Positions 45,274-54,507 of a stretch of DNA of 64,000 bases are shown one piece after another; positions within the stretch are counted from its first letter, which is position 1; every line of letters starts with the position of its first letter. Source of the DNA: Burkholderiales bacterium. Lineage in GTDB: Bacteria; Pseudomonadota; Gammaproteobacteria; Burkholderiales; Burkholderiaceae_C. The notes under the pieces are model-generated. The model did not search any database. It had not been told where the DNA came from and was given only the letters and a program-made list of their open reading frames with translations. The stretch covers positions 52,865-116,864 of the forward strand of contig JAGWTU010000014.1 in NCBI GenBank assembly GCA_028868825.1, read 5' to 3'. Position numbers and translations under genes: made by a program.

Positions 45274-46614
45274 TCAGCGCACGCCGGCGCCGGCCAGCGC
45301 GTCGGGCGTCCACTCGCGGTCGCCGAGCGGCTTGACGACGCGCATGCCGCCGCTCTCGGCCACGAGGCCCGTCAGCGAATACATGTGCGCGACGAGGTCA
45401 TAGAAGCCGAACATGTCGCTGTAGGGCGCCGGCACGTCGTAACTGGGCACCATGTAGGCGAAGCCGACACGGTAGAGCTGGCCGCGGGCGTCGTACTCGT
45501 CGCTGGCCAGGGCCGCCCAGGAGTCCTCGTCGAGATAGAAGGTGCGCTTGCTGTAGACATGGCGCTTGCCGGGGCGCAGCGTCGCCTCGACGACCCAGAC
45601 GCGGTGCAGTTCCCAGCGCACGAGGTCGGGGTTGAGGAAATTCGCCTGCAGCAGGTCCTCGTGCTTGCTGCCGTAGACCGCCGTGTAGGCGTTGTACGGG
45701 ACCATCATCTCCTTCTTGCCCACGAGCTTGAAGTCGAAGCGGTCCATCGAGCCGTTGAAGATGAAGGTGTCGTCGAAGGTCGTCGCGCCGCCGGCACCCG
45801 GATTCGGCGTGTCGTGGGCGAGGTCGGGTGCCAGCCGCACGCGGCGCTGTCCCGGCAGGTAGGACCAGGTCTTGCGGTCCTTGTTGCCGATGTCCAGCGG
45901 GTCGATGATCATCAGCGCCTCGCCGGCGCGGCGGGCCGGGCCGCTGTAGACGAGCTTGAGGCGCCAGAACGTGTCGGTGTCGGGCTTGGAGGTGTCCCAG
46001 TACGGATATTCCGAAACGCTCAGGCCCTCGGTCGTCAGCGTCGCGCGGCCGCTGGAGTCGACGTTGTAATTGCGGTATTTGGCCTCGTAGGCCTGGCCGT
46101 TGAAACGCACCAGGTGGTTCCACATCGCTTCGAATCCGGTCTTCGGAATCGGGAACGGGAAGCCGGCATGGGCGCCTTCGATCGAGCGTCCCTCGTTGGT
46201 CGTCTTCGCCTTCTGCGCGACCTTGGCCGTGTTCTCGGTGACGAATTTCGGATACGCGACGCTGCGGTGCGTCGGGTAGACCTCGACGCGATAGCCCGGG
46301 TACTTCTGCAGCAGCGCCTTCGTGCCTTCGGTCAATTCACCGGCGTATTGCGCCATGTTCTTCGCGTCGATGACCAGGCGGGGCTTCTCGGCGGCGTAGG
46401 GATTGGGTCGGATCGCGCTGCCGGGCTTGAAATTGGGCGGTGGCGTCGTCAGCCCGCCGGTGTACGGCGGTATCGTGCCGGCCTTGTTGCCGGCCGGATC
46501 GGCACCGACGGCGGTCAGCGTCGTGCCCAGGGCCTTCGCTTCCTCGGCGGTGATGGCCGCGCGGGCGCCCAGGCAGGCGCAGGCGCTGGCGAGAATCAGG
46601 ATCGTGTTACGCAT
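45274..46614 (-). CDS. DUF1329 domain protein
   Basis: AEEAKALGTTLTAVGADPAGNKAGTIPPYTGGLTTPP... and WSYLPGQRRVRLAPDLAHDTPNPG. Confidence 0.88.
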   Translation of the reverse strand: MRNTILILASACACLGARAAITAEEAKALGTTLTAVGADPAGNKAGTIPPYTGGLTTPPPNFKPGSAIRPNPYAAEKPRLVIDAKNMAQYAGELTEGTKALLQKYPGYRVEVYPTHRSVAYPKFVTENTAKVAQKAKTTNEGRSIEGAHAGFPFPIPKTGFEAMWNHLVRFNGQAYEAKYRNYNVDSSGRATLTTEGLSVSEYPYWDTSKPDTDTFWRLKLVYSGPARRAGEALMIIDPLDIGNKDRKTWSYLPGQRRVRLAPDLAHDTPNPGAGGATTFDDTFIFNGSMDRFDFKLVGKKEMMVPYNAYTAVYGSKHEDLLQANFLNPDLVRWELHRVWVVEATLRPGKRHVYSKRTFYLDEDSWAALASDEYDARGQLYRVGFAYMVPSYDVPAPYSDMFGFYDLVAHMYSLTGLVAESGGMRVVKPLGDREWTPDALAGAGVR

Positions 46615-46626
46615 CGCTCGGTGTCC

Positions 46627-48312
46627 TTAGAACGTGGTCTTGAAAGTCAGCGCGACGAAGCCCCGGTCGCGCAGATAGGTCGACAGCCCGTTCGTGGAGG
46701 TCACGGTGGTGCCGTTGTCCTTGATGTGGCCGATGTACTGGATGTACTTCAGGTCGAAGCGGAAGCGCTGACGGACGTCGGCGCCGAGTCCGATCGTGTA
46801 ATTGCCCAGACCCTGGTTGCCGCCGAAGGTGACGGCGGCATTGCCGTCGATGCCCATCGCATAGGTGTAGGGCACCGAAAGGTCGACACCGGGCAGGACC
46901 TGGAACCAGGTCGGCGTGAACGCGAGGCTGATCCCCGAGTAGTTCTTCGTCGCGCATCCGTCCCATTTGTCCTTGCCGACACAGGGCGCGAAGCCGGTCG
47001 CGTTGAACAGGTTCTGGCCGCTGCGGATCTTGGTCCAATGTGAATATTGCGCCTCCACGGCCCAGCTCGCGGTGTCGAACAGCGCGGTCTGCGGAATGAC
47101 GCCGACGAAATTGACCAGCGCGTGCAGCGTGTCGCCGCGCGGGCCCGCCGTCTCGCCCGGCGCCGGCATGCCCGGGGCGACACCCAGCACCTTGGAATTC
47201 AAGGGCGTATTGCGGCGCATCGAGGCCTCGGCACCGATGCTCACGCCGTTGACGTTCTTGGCCATGCTGACGCCGAACAGGTCGATGTGATCGGCATAGA
47301 TGTTGTCGTACACGCTGGCGTTGGGCGCCGCCTTGGTCAGGAAGACCTGGGGCAGCTTGTCGGCGAATTTCCGGTAATAGAAGCCGAGCGTGGCGTCGAG
47401 AGCGCTCGGACTCCAGCGTGCCGACAGGCCCCATTCGCCGCGCTGCGGCGGCGCCGACGCCGGGCCGCGTGTCGCGAAGCCGAGCCCCGCCGACAGGAAC
47501 TGGCGGTCCGGGCCGTCGAAGACGAAGTCCACCGGCCCGAGGTAGGTGCCGCCTTCGATGTAGCGCGCCGCCTGCCATTGCAGCAGGTACTGCGCGGAGA
47601 TCGAGAGGTCATCGCGCAACTGGGCCTGCATCGACAGCTGGTTCAGCGGCCGGAACAGCTCCTTGACCTCGGTCCCCGGGGTCGCGAACGCCTTCTGCAG
47701 ATCGAGCGGCGATTGGGCATAGGAGACGCTGTGGACATGGCCGCCGAGCATCAGCGACTCGCCCCAATAGATCGTGTGCCGGCCGAGCTTGAAGCGCACG
47801 GGCACCGCGCCGAGATCGACGGCGCCGAACGCGAAGGCATCGAGGAACTCGGCGCTGGGTCCTTCGTAGAAGCGCTTGACGGTCGAGCTGAACTGGTTGT
47901 TGACATAGCTCGGGATCGTGGCCAGGGCCGGGTTGGACTTGCTGGCGTTCGAGTAGGCGCCGTCGTACCAGGCCGTCGCGCTCAGCCGCAGGCCCTGGTC
48001 GCGTTTGTACACGAGATCGAATTCGGAGAGCAGGTCGATGCGTTCGGTCACCGCCTGCCCCTTGTTGAACAGGTAGTCGCCTTCGTCGGCGAGCGCCGAA
48101 CTGGCGATCTTGGGGTCGCGGTTCTGGGTGCGCACGCCGTAGTTGAGGCGCACGGTGTTGTCCCAGCGCAGCGACAGGTCGGCGTTGCCGGTGTCGATCT
48201 CGAAGGCAAGGGCCGGGCCGCAGACCAGGGCGGACAAGGCCGCCGCCAGCGCCGTGCGATGCAGCTGAGAGGCCGGCTCGCGACGGCATGGGGTTTTCTT
48301 CTGTTGACTCAC
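46627..48312 (-). CDS. DUF1302 outer-membrane-like protein
   Basis: FEIDTGNADLSLRWDNTVRLNYGVRTQNRDPKIASSALADEGDYLFNKGQAVTERIDLLSEFDLVYKRDQGLRLSATAWYDGAY. Confidence 0.88.
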   Translation of the reverse strand: MSQQKKTPCRREPASQLHRTALAAALSALVCGPALAFEIDTGNADLSLRWDNTVRLNYGVRTQNRDPKIASSALADEGDYLFNKGQAVTERIDLLSEFDLVYKRDQGLRLSATAWYDGAYSNASKSNPALATIPSYVNNQFSSTVKRFYEGPSAEFLDAFAFGAVDLGAVPVRFKLGRHTIYWGESLMLGGHVHSVSYAQSPLDLQKAFATPGTEVKELFRPLNQLSMQAQLRDDLSISAQYLLQWQAARYIEGGTYLGPVDFVFDGPDRQFLSAGLGFATRGPASAPPQRGEWGLSARWSPSALDATLGFYYRKFADKLPQVFLTKAAPNASVYDNIYADHIDLFGVSMAKNVNGVSIGAEASMRRNTPLNSKVLGVAPGMPAPGETAGPRGDTLHALVNFVGVIPQTALFDTASWAVEAQYSHWTKIRSGQNLFNATGFAPCVGKDKWDGCATKNYSGISLAFTPTWFQVLPGVDLSVPYTYAMGIDGNAAVTFGGNQGLGNYTIGLGADVRQRFRFDLKYIQYIGHIKDNGTTVTSTNGLSTYLRDRGFVALTFKTTF

Positions 48313-48450
48313 GTTGTCTCCGTTTTGATCTGACCGCGACGGCCTCCCCGAGTGGAGGCGCGGCCGGTTGGGATGCAGGAAATTCTCGAACCCGGGCCTG
48401 ATTCCGGGCCCCCTCTCGGCAGGGGGGTGGGCTGCGCCGAGGATCAGGAC

Positions 48451-49473
48451 TTACCCGGCCTCGAAGTTGACGATGCGCGAGAAGAGCTGGCGGTATTCGC
48501 GGTCGTCGTCGGCACCGAATCCCGGGTCGCGGTTGGCCGTGAAGGCGGCATCGATCTCCTCCCAGTCGGCGCTTTCGAGAAAGCGCTGCGCGGCCGGCAG
48601 GATCACGCCCTCCTCGCGGCCCAGATGCTCCCAGAGAAAGCTCGCATAGGCGTTGACCTCGGCGTCGAGCGCCTGCAGCTGCGCCTCGCCGGCGCCGGGC
48701 GCCGTCAGCGCCTTCGTGAGTTCGGCCAGCCGCGCGACGAGCGCACGGTCGCGCTCGTGCTGGCGTTCGAGCTCGCCGAGTTCGGCATCGAAGGTCGAGG
48801 TGCGCTCGCGCAGGCGCGCGAAGAGATGCCGGTCCTCCTTGGGATGATGCAGCTTCACCGGGAACGCCTCGAGATAGCGCACGATGGCCTGCATCAGCTT
48901 CGCGTCGGGCAGGACATGGTCGCTGCGCGCCTGCGCCAGCGCATGCATCCAGGCGTGCAGCACCGCCGCCAGCGAGCGATGCTCGTCGCGGATGATGCCG
49001 ATCGAACGCGCCGGCGCCGCCGGCTCGCCGGTGGACGAGACCAGCACCGGCAGGCCGGCGTTCATCAGCACCGTCAAGGTCTCCGACGCGAAGGCCATGC
49101 CCAGCTTGCCGCGGCCGCCGTGCGAGGCCATGAAGATGAGGTCGCAGTGGCGGGCGCGGGCCGCCGCGATGATGGCCTGGGCCGGCTTGTCGCCGGGCGC
49201 ATGCGCCGAGTCGCAGGTCACGCCGAAGGCGCGGGCCGCAGCCTCGGCCTTGGCCAGCACCTCGCGCGCCCTGCCGCTGTAGGTGTACGCGTATTCCTGC
49301 GGCGCGAGCAGCCGCACGATCTCGGACTCACCGCGCAGCGATTCCGCGTGATCGGGCGTGGCGTGGAAGAAGGTGATGCGTGCGCCGAGTTGACGCGCGA
49401 ACGCGACGGCGTGACCGACGACGGCGACCGACAGTTCGCTGTGATCGATCGGTACGAGCAGGTGACGGTACAT
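48451..49473 (-). CDS. UspA universal stress domain fused to a hemerythrin-like HHE domain
   Basis: MYRHLLVPIDHSELSVAVVGHAVAFARQLGARITFFHA...DLIFMASHGGRGKLG then IIRDEHRSLAAVLHAWMHAL...HHPKEDRHLFARL...YASFLWEHLGREEGVILPAA. Confidence 0.85.
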   Translation of the reverse strand: MYRHLLVPIDHSELSVAVVGHAVAFARQLGARITFFHATPDHAESLRGESEIVRLLAPQEYAYTYSGRAREVLAKAEAAARAFGVTCDSAHAPGDKPAQAIIAAARARHCDLIFMASHGGRGKLGMAFASETLTVLMNAGLPVLVSSTGEPAAPARSIGIIRDEHRSLAAVLHAWMHALAQARSDHVLPDAKLMQAIVRYLEAFPVKLHHPKEDRHLFARLRERTSTFDAELGELERQHERDRALVARLAELTKALTAPGAGEAQLQALDAEVNAYASFLWEHLGREEGVILPAAQRFLESADWEEIDAAFTANRDPGFGADDDREYRQLFSRIVNFEAG

Positions 49474-49623
49474 GGGGATCCTCCGAATCGGGCGCATCCC
49501 ATGCTAGGTTCATGGACCTGCCCGTACCCTCCCCGCGGCGGGGGGGCACGCGCGCCGCCAGGGGGTTACCATTGCCCACGCCCGATTCGGCGAGCATGCC
49601 CGGGCCGACGAACCCGCAGCACC

Positions 49624-52314
49624 GTGGCCGTTCCAACCGTTCCCAAGCCGATCGCCGCCGCCGACGATCTGCTGCTCAAGGTCACGGCGCCGCGCGTGCC
49701 GCGGCACCTGCTGACGCGCGAGCGGTTGCAGTCCGACCAGGACCAGTTGCGCGACAAATCGGTCATCGTGATCCAGGCGCCGCCGGGCTTCGGCAAGACT
49801 TCGCTGCTGGCGCAATGGCGGCGCGAGCACCTCGCGCGCGGCGGCATCGTGGCCTGGATGACGGCGCAGGGCAACGACGACGGCCAACGCCTGGTGCAGG
49901 CGCTGGCGCTGGCGGTGCGCATCGGCGCCGGACGCCCCGGTTTCGGGGCGACCCTGGTCGAGGCGGCAGGCGCCGCCGGCTTCGAGGGCGTGACGATGTG
50001 GCTGGCCGAGGTCGCCCAGACGGCGCTGGACATCGTCCTGATCGTCGATGAAGCCGACCGGCTGCAACCGGCGGCGCGCGACGCCCTCGCCTATCTGCTG
50101 CACAACACGCCGCCGAACCTGCGCGTGGTCGTCGCCGCGCGCACCGATTGCCGCCTCGGCATCGACGACCTGCTGGCCTACGGCCAGAGCCTCGGCATCG
50201 GCACCGAGGAGCTGCGGCTGCGCCAGGAAGAGACGATGGCGCTCGTGCAGGCGCGCTTTGGCACCCGTGTCGACCGCGATGCGGCGGCGCGGCTGTACGA
50301 GATCACCGAGGGCTGGGCGCTGGGGCTGCAGCTGGCGCTGTCGGTGATGTCCTCGGCGGCCGACCCGCAGGCCGAGCTCGAGGCGATGAGCGGCCGTCGC
50401 GATGCGCTCAACGGCCTGCTCGTCAACCTCATGCTCGCGAACCTGCCGCAGGGCGACCTCGCCCTGCTGACGCGGGTGGCCATGCTCGACCTGCTGCACC
50501 CGGCGCTGTGCAACGCGGTGATGGGCAGCGAGGCCGCCGCCGAACGGCTGGCCCGGCTCGTGCGCGACACGCCGGTGTTCGTCGCCGGCGAGGCCAGCGA
50601 ATGGATGCGCATGCACGCGCTGGCGCGCGACGAGTTGCGGCGGCGCTTCGCGCTGCTGCCTGAAACGGAGCAGGCGCAATTGCACAGCCGCGCCAGCGCC
50701 TGGCTGGCCGAGCATGGCATGGTCGAGGCCTCGGCGCGGCACGCGCTGGCCTGCGGCGAGAACGACCGCGCCTACGATCTCGCCGAACGCAGCCTCTACG
50801 AATCGCTGATGAGCCGCGGCCGCCACCGCGCGGTGCTGGACTGGCTGGCGCGCTTGCCGGCCGCCGAACTCGAACGGCGGCCGCGCCTGTTGCTGGCCGC
50901 CGCCTGGACGCTGGCACTGAGCGAGCACCACGAGGAGGCGCGCCGCTACGTCGAACGCATCCTCGCCGCACCGGGGGTCGACGATGCGCGGCGCTGCGAA
51001 TGCGCGCTGATCCTCAGCGGTGCGGCGGTCTATGCCGACGACCCCGATCGCTTCGTCGCGCTGCACGACCCCTGGGCCGATGCGCCACCGCTGGCCGACC
51101 CCACGCTGCGCCAGTTGCAGGCCAACCGGGCGGCCTACCGCACCCTGATCGACGGCGAACCGGCATTGGCGCGGCTGCGCCGGCAGCAGGCGCAGCAGGG
51201 CGACGCCGGCCCCGGCCTCGAATATGTCTCGCGCTGGTGTGAATTCGGGTTCGCGCAGTCCTACCTCTGGGAGGGCCAGTACGCTCGCGTCGACCGCGTG
51301 CTGCGCCCGCTGCTGGCGCGGGCCGAGACCGAACTGGGCCGCCGCAGTTCCTTCACCTGCATGGTGGCCTCGCTGCTGGCCACCGCAATGTGGGAACGTG
51401 ACGAGCCCGCGCAGGCCGCGGCGACCTTGGCCAACCGGCTCGACGTGCTCGAGCGCAGCGGCCTGCCCGATACCGTCGTGCAGGCCTACCGGACGATGGC
51501 CCGCATGAGCGCGGCCGAGGGCGCCGAGGACCGCGCGCTCGAACTGCTGGGCTCGCTGGACGCCGTCGGCCTGGCGCGGCGCCTGCCGCGCCTGCGCATC
51601 GTCAGCCTGGCCGACCAGGTGCGGCTGCACGCGCACCGCTTCCGGACCGAGACCTGCGCCGATCTGTGTCAGCGCATCGATGCGATCCTGGCAAGCGCCG
51701 ATGCGCCACCCGGTCCGCTCTGGCGGCGCGGCGTCTCGCTCACACGCGACGTCGCGCTCGGGCATGCCGAACTCGCGGCGCGACGCTGGCGCCAGGCGGC
51801 CGAGATCTGGTCGGCCGCCGCCGTGCGGGCGCAGGCGCTCAAGCTCGGTCGGCTGCATGTCGAGCTGCTGGGGCTGCGCGCCTACGCGCTGGACCATTGC
51901 GGCGAGCGGTCGCTGCCGTTGCTCGAAGAGGCGGTCGGCCTGGCACGCGCCTATGGCCTGCGGCGCGTCTTCGCCGACGCGCACCCCGGACTCGGCGACT
52001 GGGTGCGCGAGGCGCTGCCCGAAGCGGCCGCCGGCGGCGGTGCGCTCGCAGCGCCGATCCAGGCGCCGCGGCCGGCACCGGACAGCGCCAGACCCCATGT
52101 CACGCCGAGCCTGGCGCTGACGCCGAAGGAGCGCGAGGTGATGGAACTGCTGGCGCGCAACCTCTCGAACAAGGAGATCGGTCTGGCCATGCAGGTGGGC
52201 GAGGAAACGATCAAGTGGCACATGAAGAACCTGTTCACCAAGCTCGACGCCGGCACGCGCAAGCAGGTGGTGCAGCGGGCGCGCATCCTGGGCCTGATCG
52301 ACACGCCGATGTGA
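49624..52314 (+). CDS. MalT-type LuxR-family regulator
   Basis: VIQAPPGFGKTSLLAQWRREHLARGGIVAWMTA...LTPKEREVMELLARNLSNKEIGLAMQVGEETIKWHMKNLFTKLDAGTRKQVV. Confidence 0.88.
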   Translation: MAVPTVPKPIAAADDLLLKVTAPRVPRHLLTRERLQSDQDQLRDKSVIVIQAPPGFGKTSLLAQWRREHLARGGIVAWMTAQGNDDGQRLVQALALAVRIGAGRPGFGATLVEAAGAAGFEGVTMWLAEVAQTALDIVLIVDEADRLQPAARDALAYLLHNTPPNLRVVVAARTDCRLGIDDLLAYGQSLGIGTEELRLRQEETMALVQARFGTRVDRDAAARLYEITEGWALGLQLALSVMSSAADPQAELEAMSGRRDALNGLLVNLMLANLPQGDLALLTRVAMLDLLHPALCNAVMGSEAAAERLARLVRDTPVFVAGEASEWMRMHALARDELRRRFALLPETEQAQLHSRASAWLAEHGMVEASARHALACGENDRAYDLAERSLYESLMSRGRHRAVLDWLARLPAAELERRPRLLLAAAWTLALSEHHEEARRYVERILAAPGVDDARRCECALILSGAAVYADDPDRFVALHDPWADAPPLADPTLRQLQANRAAYRTLIDGEPALARLRRQQAQQGDAGPGLEYVSRWCEFGFAQSYLWEGQYARVDRVLRPLLARAETELGRRSSFTCMVASLLATAMWERDEPAQAAATLANRLDVLERSGLPDTVVQAYRTMARMSAAEGAEDRALELLGSLDAVGLARRLPRLRIVSLADQVRLHAHRFRTETCADLCQRIDAILASADAPPGPLWRRGVSLTRDVALGHAELAARRWRQAAEIWSAAAVRAQALKLGRLHVELLGLRAYALDHCGERSLPLLEEAVGLARAYGLRRVFADAHPGLGDWVREALPEAAAGGGALAAPIQAPRPAPDSARPHVTPSLALTPKEREVMELLARNLSNKEIGLAMQVGEETIKWHMKNLFTKLDAGTRKQVVQRARILGLIDTPM

Positions 52315-52320
52315 ATCGCG

Positions 52321-52364
52321 GCTCCCCCCCTCTGCGCAGGGGGGGCTGAGCGGGGTCGCCCCGC
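52321..52364. repeat. C7/G7 hairpin repeat (CCCCCCCTCTGCGCAGGGGGGG), possible terminator or intergenic repeat family
   Basis: Perfect palindromic C/G runs directly after a stop codon; related C-tract/G-tract hairpins near 48409-48428 and 49527-49547. Confidence 0.5.
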
Positions 52365-52420
52365 CTATGCTTGTCTCCAAGATGGCGCACCGACGAGCGC
52401 GCCGCTCCAGGAGACCCGCG

Positions 52421-53332
52421 ATGACCACCCTCTCGAACCCCGCCGCGCCCGCCGTCGTGCGCGCTGCCTCGCTGCCCGACTCGATCCGGGTCGAGCCGCT
52501 GACCTGCGCCATCGGCGCGCAACTCGGCAACGTCAACCTCGGTGTCGCCTCGCGCGACCCGGCCCTGGTGGCCGAGATCCGATCGTTGCTGCTCAAGCAC
52601 AGGGTCCTGTTCTTCCGCGACCAGGACATCACGCGGGCCGAGCATGTGGCATTCGCACGGCATTTCGGCGAACTCGAGGACCACCCGGTGGCCGGCAGCG
52701 ACCCCGATCATCCGGGCCTCGTGCGCATCTACAAGTCGCCCGAGGTCCCCAACGATCGTTACGAGAATTCCTGGCACACCGATGCCACGTGGCGCGAGAA
52801 GCCGCCCTTCGGCTGCGTGCTGCGCTGCGTCGAATGCCCCCCGGTAGGCGGCGACACGATGTGGGCGAACATGGTGCTGGCCTACGAGAAGCTGCCCGGG
52901 CACATCAAGTCGCAGATCGCGGGCCTGCGCGCACGCCACAGCATCGAGGCCACCTTCGGTGCGGCGATGCCGATCGAGAAGCGCCACGCGCTGCGGGCCC
53001 AGTACCCCGATGCCGAGCACCCGGTCGTGCGCACCCATCCCGAAACCGGCGAGAAGGTGCTCTTCGTCAACGGCTTCACGACGCACATCACGAATTACCA
53101 CACCGCCGAGCATGTGCGCGTCGGCCAGGACTACGCGCCCGGCGCGGCGATGCTGCTGCACTACCTCATCAGCCAGGCGCAGATCCCCGAGTACCAGGTG
53201 CGCTGGCGCTGGAAGCCCAACAGCATGGCGATGTGGGACAACCGCAGCACCCAGCATTACGCGGTGATGGACTACCCGCCCTGCCATCGCAAGATGGAAC
53301 GCGCCGGGATCATCGGCGACGCCACGTACTGA
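52421..53332 (+). CDS. TauD/TfdA-family 2-oxoglutarate-dependent dioxygenase
   Basis: LLKHRVLFFRDQDITRAEHVAFARHFGELEDHPVAGSDPDHPGL...ENSWHTDATWRE...NRSTQHYAVMDYPPCHRKMERAGIIGD. Confidence 0.9.
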   Translation: MTTLSNPAAPAVVRAASLPDSIRVEPLTCAIGAQLGNVNLGVASRDPALVAEIRSLLLKHRVLFFRDQDITRAEHVAFARHFGELEDHPVAGSDPDHPGLVRIYKSPEVPNDRYENSWHTDATWREKPPFGCVLRCVECPPVGGDTMWANMVLAYEKLPGHIKSQIAGLRARHSIEATFGAAMPIEKRHALRAQYPDAEHPVVRTHPETGEKVLFVNGFTTHITNYHTAEHVRVGQDYAPGAAMLLHYLISQAQIPEYQVRWRWKPNSMAMWDNRSTQHYAVMDYPPCHRKMERAGIIGDATY

Positions 53333-53367
53333 ACTCCATTCAACGACCTCAAACGGACACACCCATC

Positions 53368-54426
53368 ATGAATTTCCTCGACGGCCACCTCTTCCCGGAA
53401 AACCAGGACAAGCTGGTCATCACCGCCGCTCCGTACGGACCCGAATGGATCCCCTCGGACTTCCCCGAGGACATCCCGGTGACGATGGAAGAGCAGGTGC
53501 AGAAGGCGGTCGACTGCTACAACGCCGGCGCCACCGTGCTGCACGTGCATGTGCGCGAGCTCGACGGCAAGGGCAGCAAGCGCCTGTCCAAGTTCAACGA
53601 ACTGCTGGCCGGCATCCGCCGTGCGGTGCCCGAGATGATCCTGCAGGTCGGCGGCTCGATCTCCTTCGCCCCCGAGACCCAGGGCGCGGCGGCCAAATGG
53701 CTGTCGGACGACACGCGCCACATGCTCGCCGAGCTCGACCCCAAGCCCGACCAGGTGACGGTGACGGTCAACACGGTGCAGATGAACGTCGTCGAGCATA
53801 TGGACCTGCGCGACATCGCCGGCACCTCGCTGGCCGAGCCCGACAACAACCGCGCCTACCGCGAGATGATCGTGCCGGCCGGCCCGGGCTGGGTCGAGGA
53901 GCATGTGAAGCGCCTGACGGCCGCGGGCATCCAGAGCGCCTTCCAGTTCTACAACATCAACAGCTACGAGACGGTCGAGCGGATGATGCGCCGCGGCGTC
54001 TACAAGGGCCCGCTGGTGATGAACTGGGTGGCGATCAGCGGCGGCATGGACGCGCCCAACATCTACAACCTGGCGAACTTCGTGCGCGCGGTGCCCGACG
54101 GCGCGATGCTGACGCTGGAGAGCTCGATGCTCAACACGCTGCCGATCAACATGATGGCCATCGCGATGGGGCTGCACGTGCGCTGCGGCATCGAGGACAA
54201 CCTGTGGGCGCAGGACCGCAAGGCCAAGATCACGACGGTGCAGCAGATCGAGCAGCTGGTGCGCATCTCGCGCGAGTTCGGCCGCGAGATCGCCAGCGCC
54301 AAGGAGGCGCGCGAGATCTGCAAGATCGGCGTGTTCTACGACAGCGTCGAGGAGACGCTGGCCAGGAACGGCTATGCGCCGAACGCCCCGGGACGCCAGC
54401 AGGGACACCTGCGCAAGGCGGCCTGA
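53368..54426 (+). CDS. BKACE family (DUF849) beta-keto acid cleavage enzyme
   Basis: MNFLDGHLFPENQDKLVITAAPYGPEWIPSDFPEDIPVTMEEQVQKAVDCYNAGATVLHVHVREL; same length as 37740-38798. Confidence 0.9.
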   Translation: MNFLDGHLFPENQDKLVITAAPYGPEWIPSDFPEDIPVTMEEQVQKAVDCYNAGATVLHVHVRELDGKGSKRLSKFNELLAGIRRAVPEMILQVGGSISFAPETQGAAAKWLSDDTRHMLAELDPKPDQVTVTVNTVQMNVVEHMDLRDIAGTSLAEPDNNRAYREMIVPAGPGWVEEHVKRLTAAGIQSAFQFYNINSYETVERMMRRGVYKGPLVMNWVAISGGMDAPNIYNLANFVRAVPDGAMLTLESSMLNTLPINMMAIAMGLHVRCGIEDNLWAQDRKAKITTVQQIEQLVRISREFGREIASAKEAREICKIGVFYDSVEETLARNGYAPNAPGRQQGHLRKAA

Positions 54427-54507
54427 GAGCACCATTCGACCGCCGCGCCCCTGCGCCCCTGAAATCGCAAGCGATCCGCCTCGGCGGATCTCGAAGGAGA
54501 ACCATCC

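Noticed and set aside
48352-52314. 1320-aa plus ORF
   Set aside because: The first ~420 residues are antisense to the Usp-hemerythrin gene; the genuine start is the GTG at 49624.
49510-52632. 1040-aa minus-strand ORF antisense to the LuxR regulator
   Set aside because: Antisense artefact of GC-rich codon usage; no recognisable domain.
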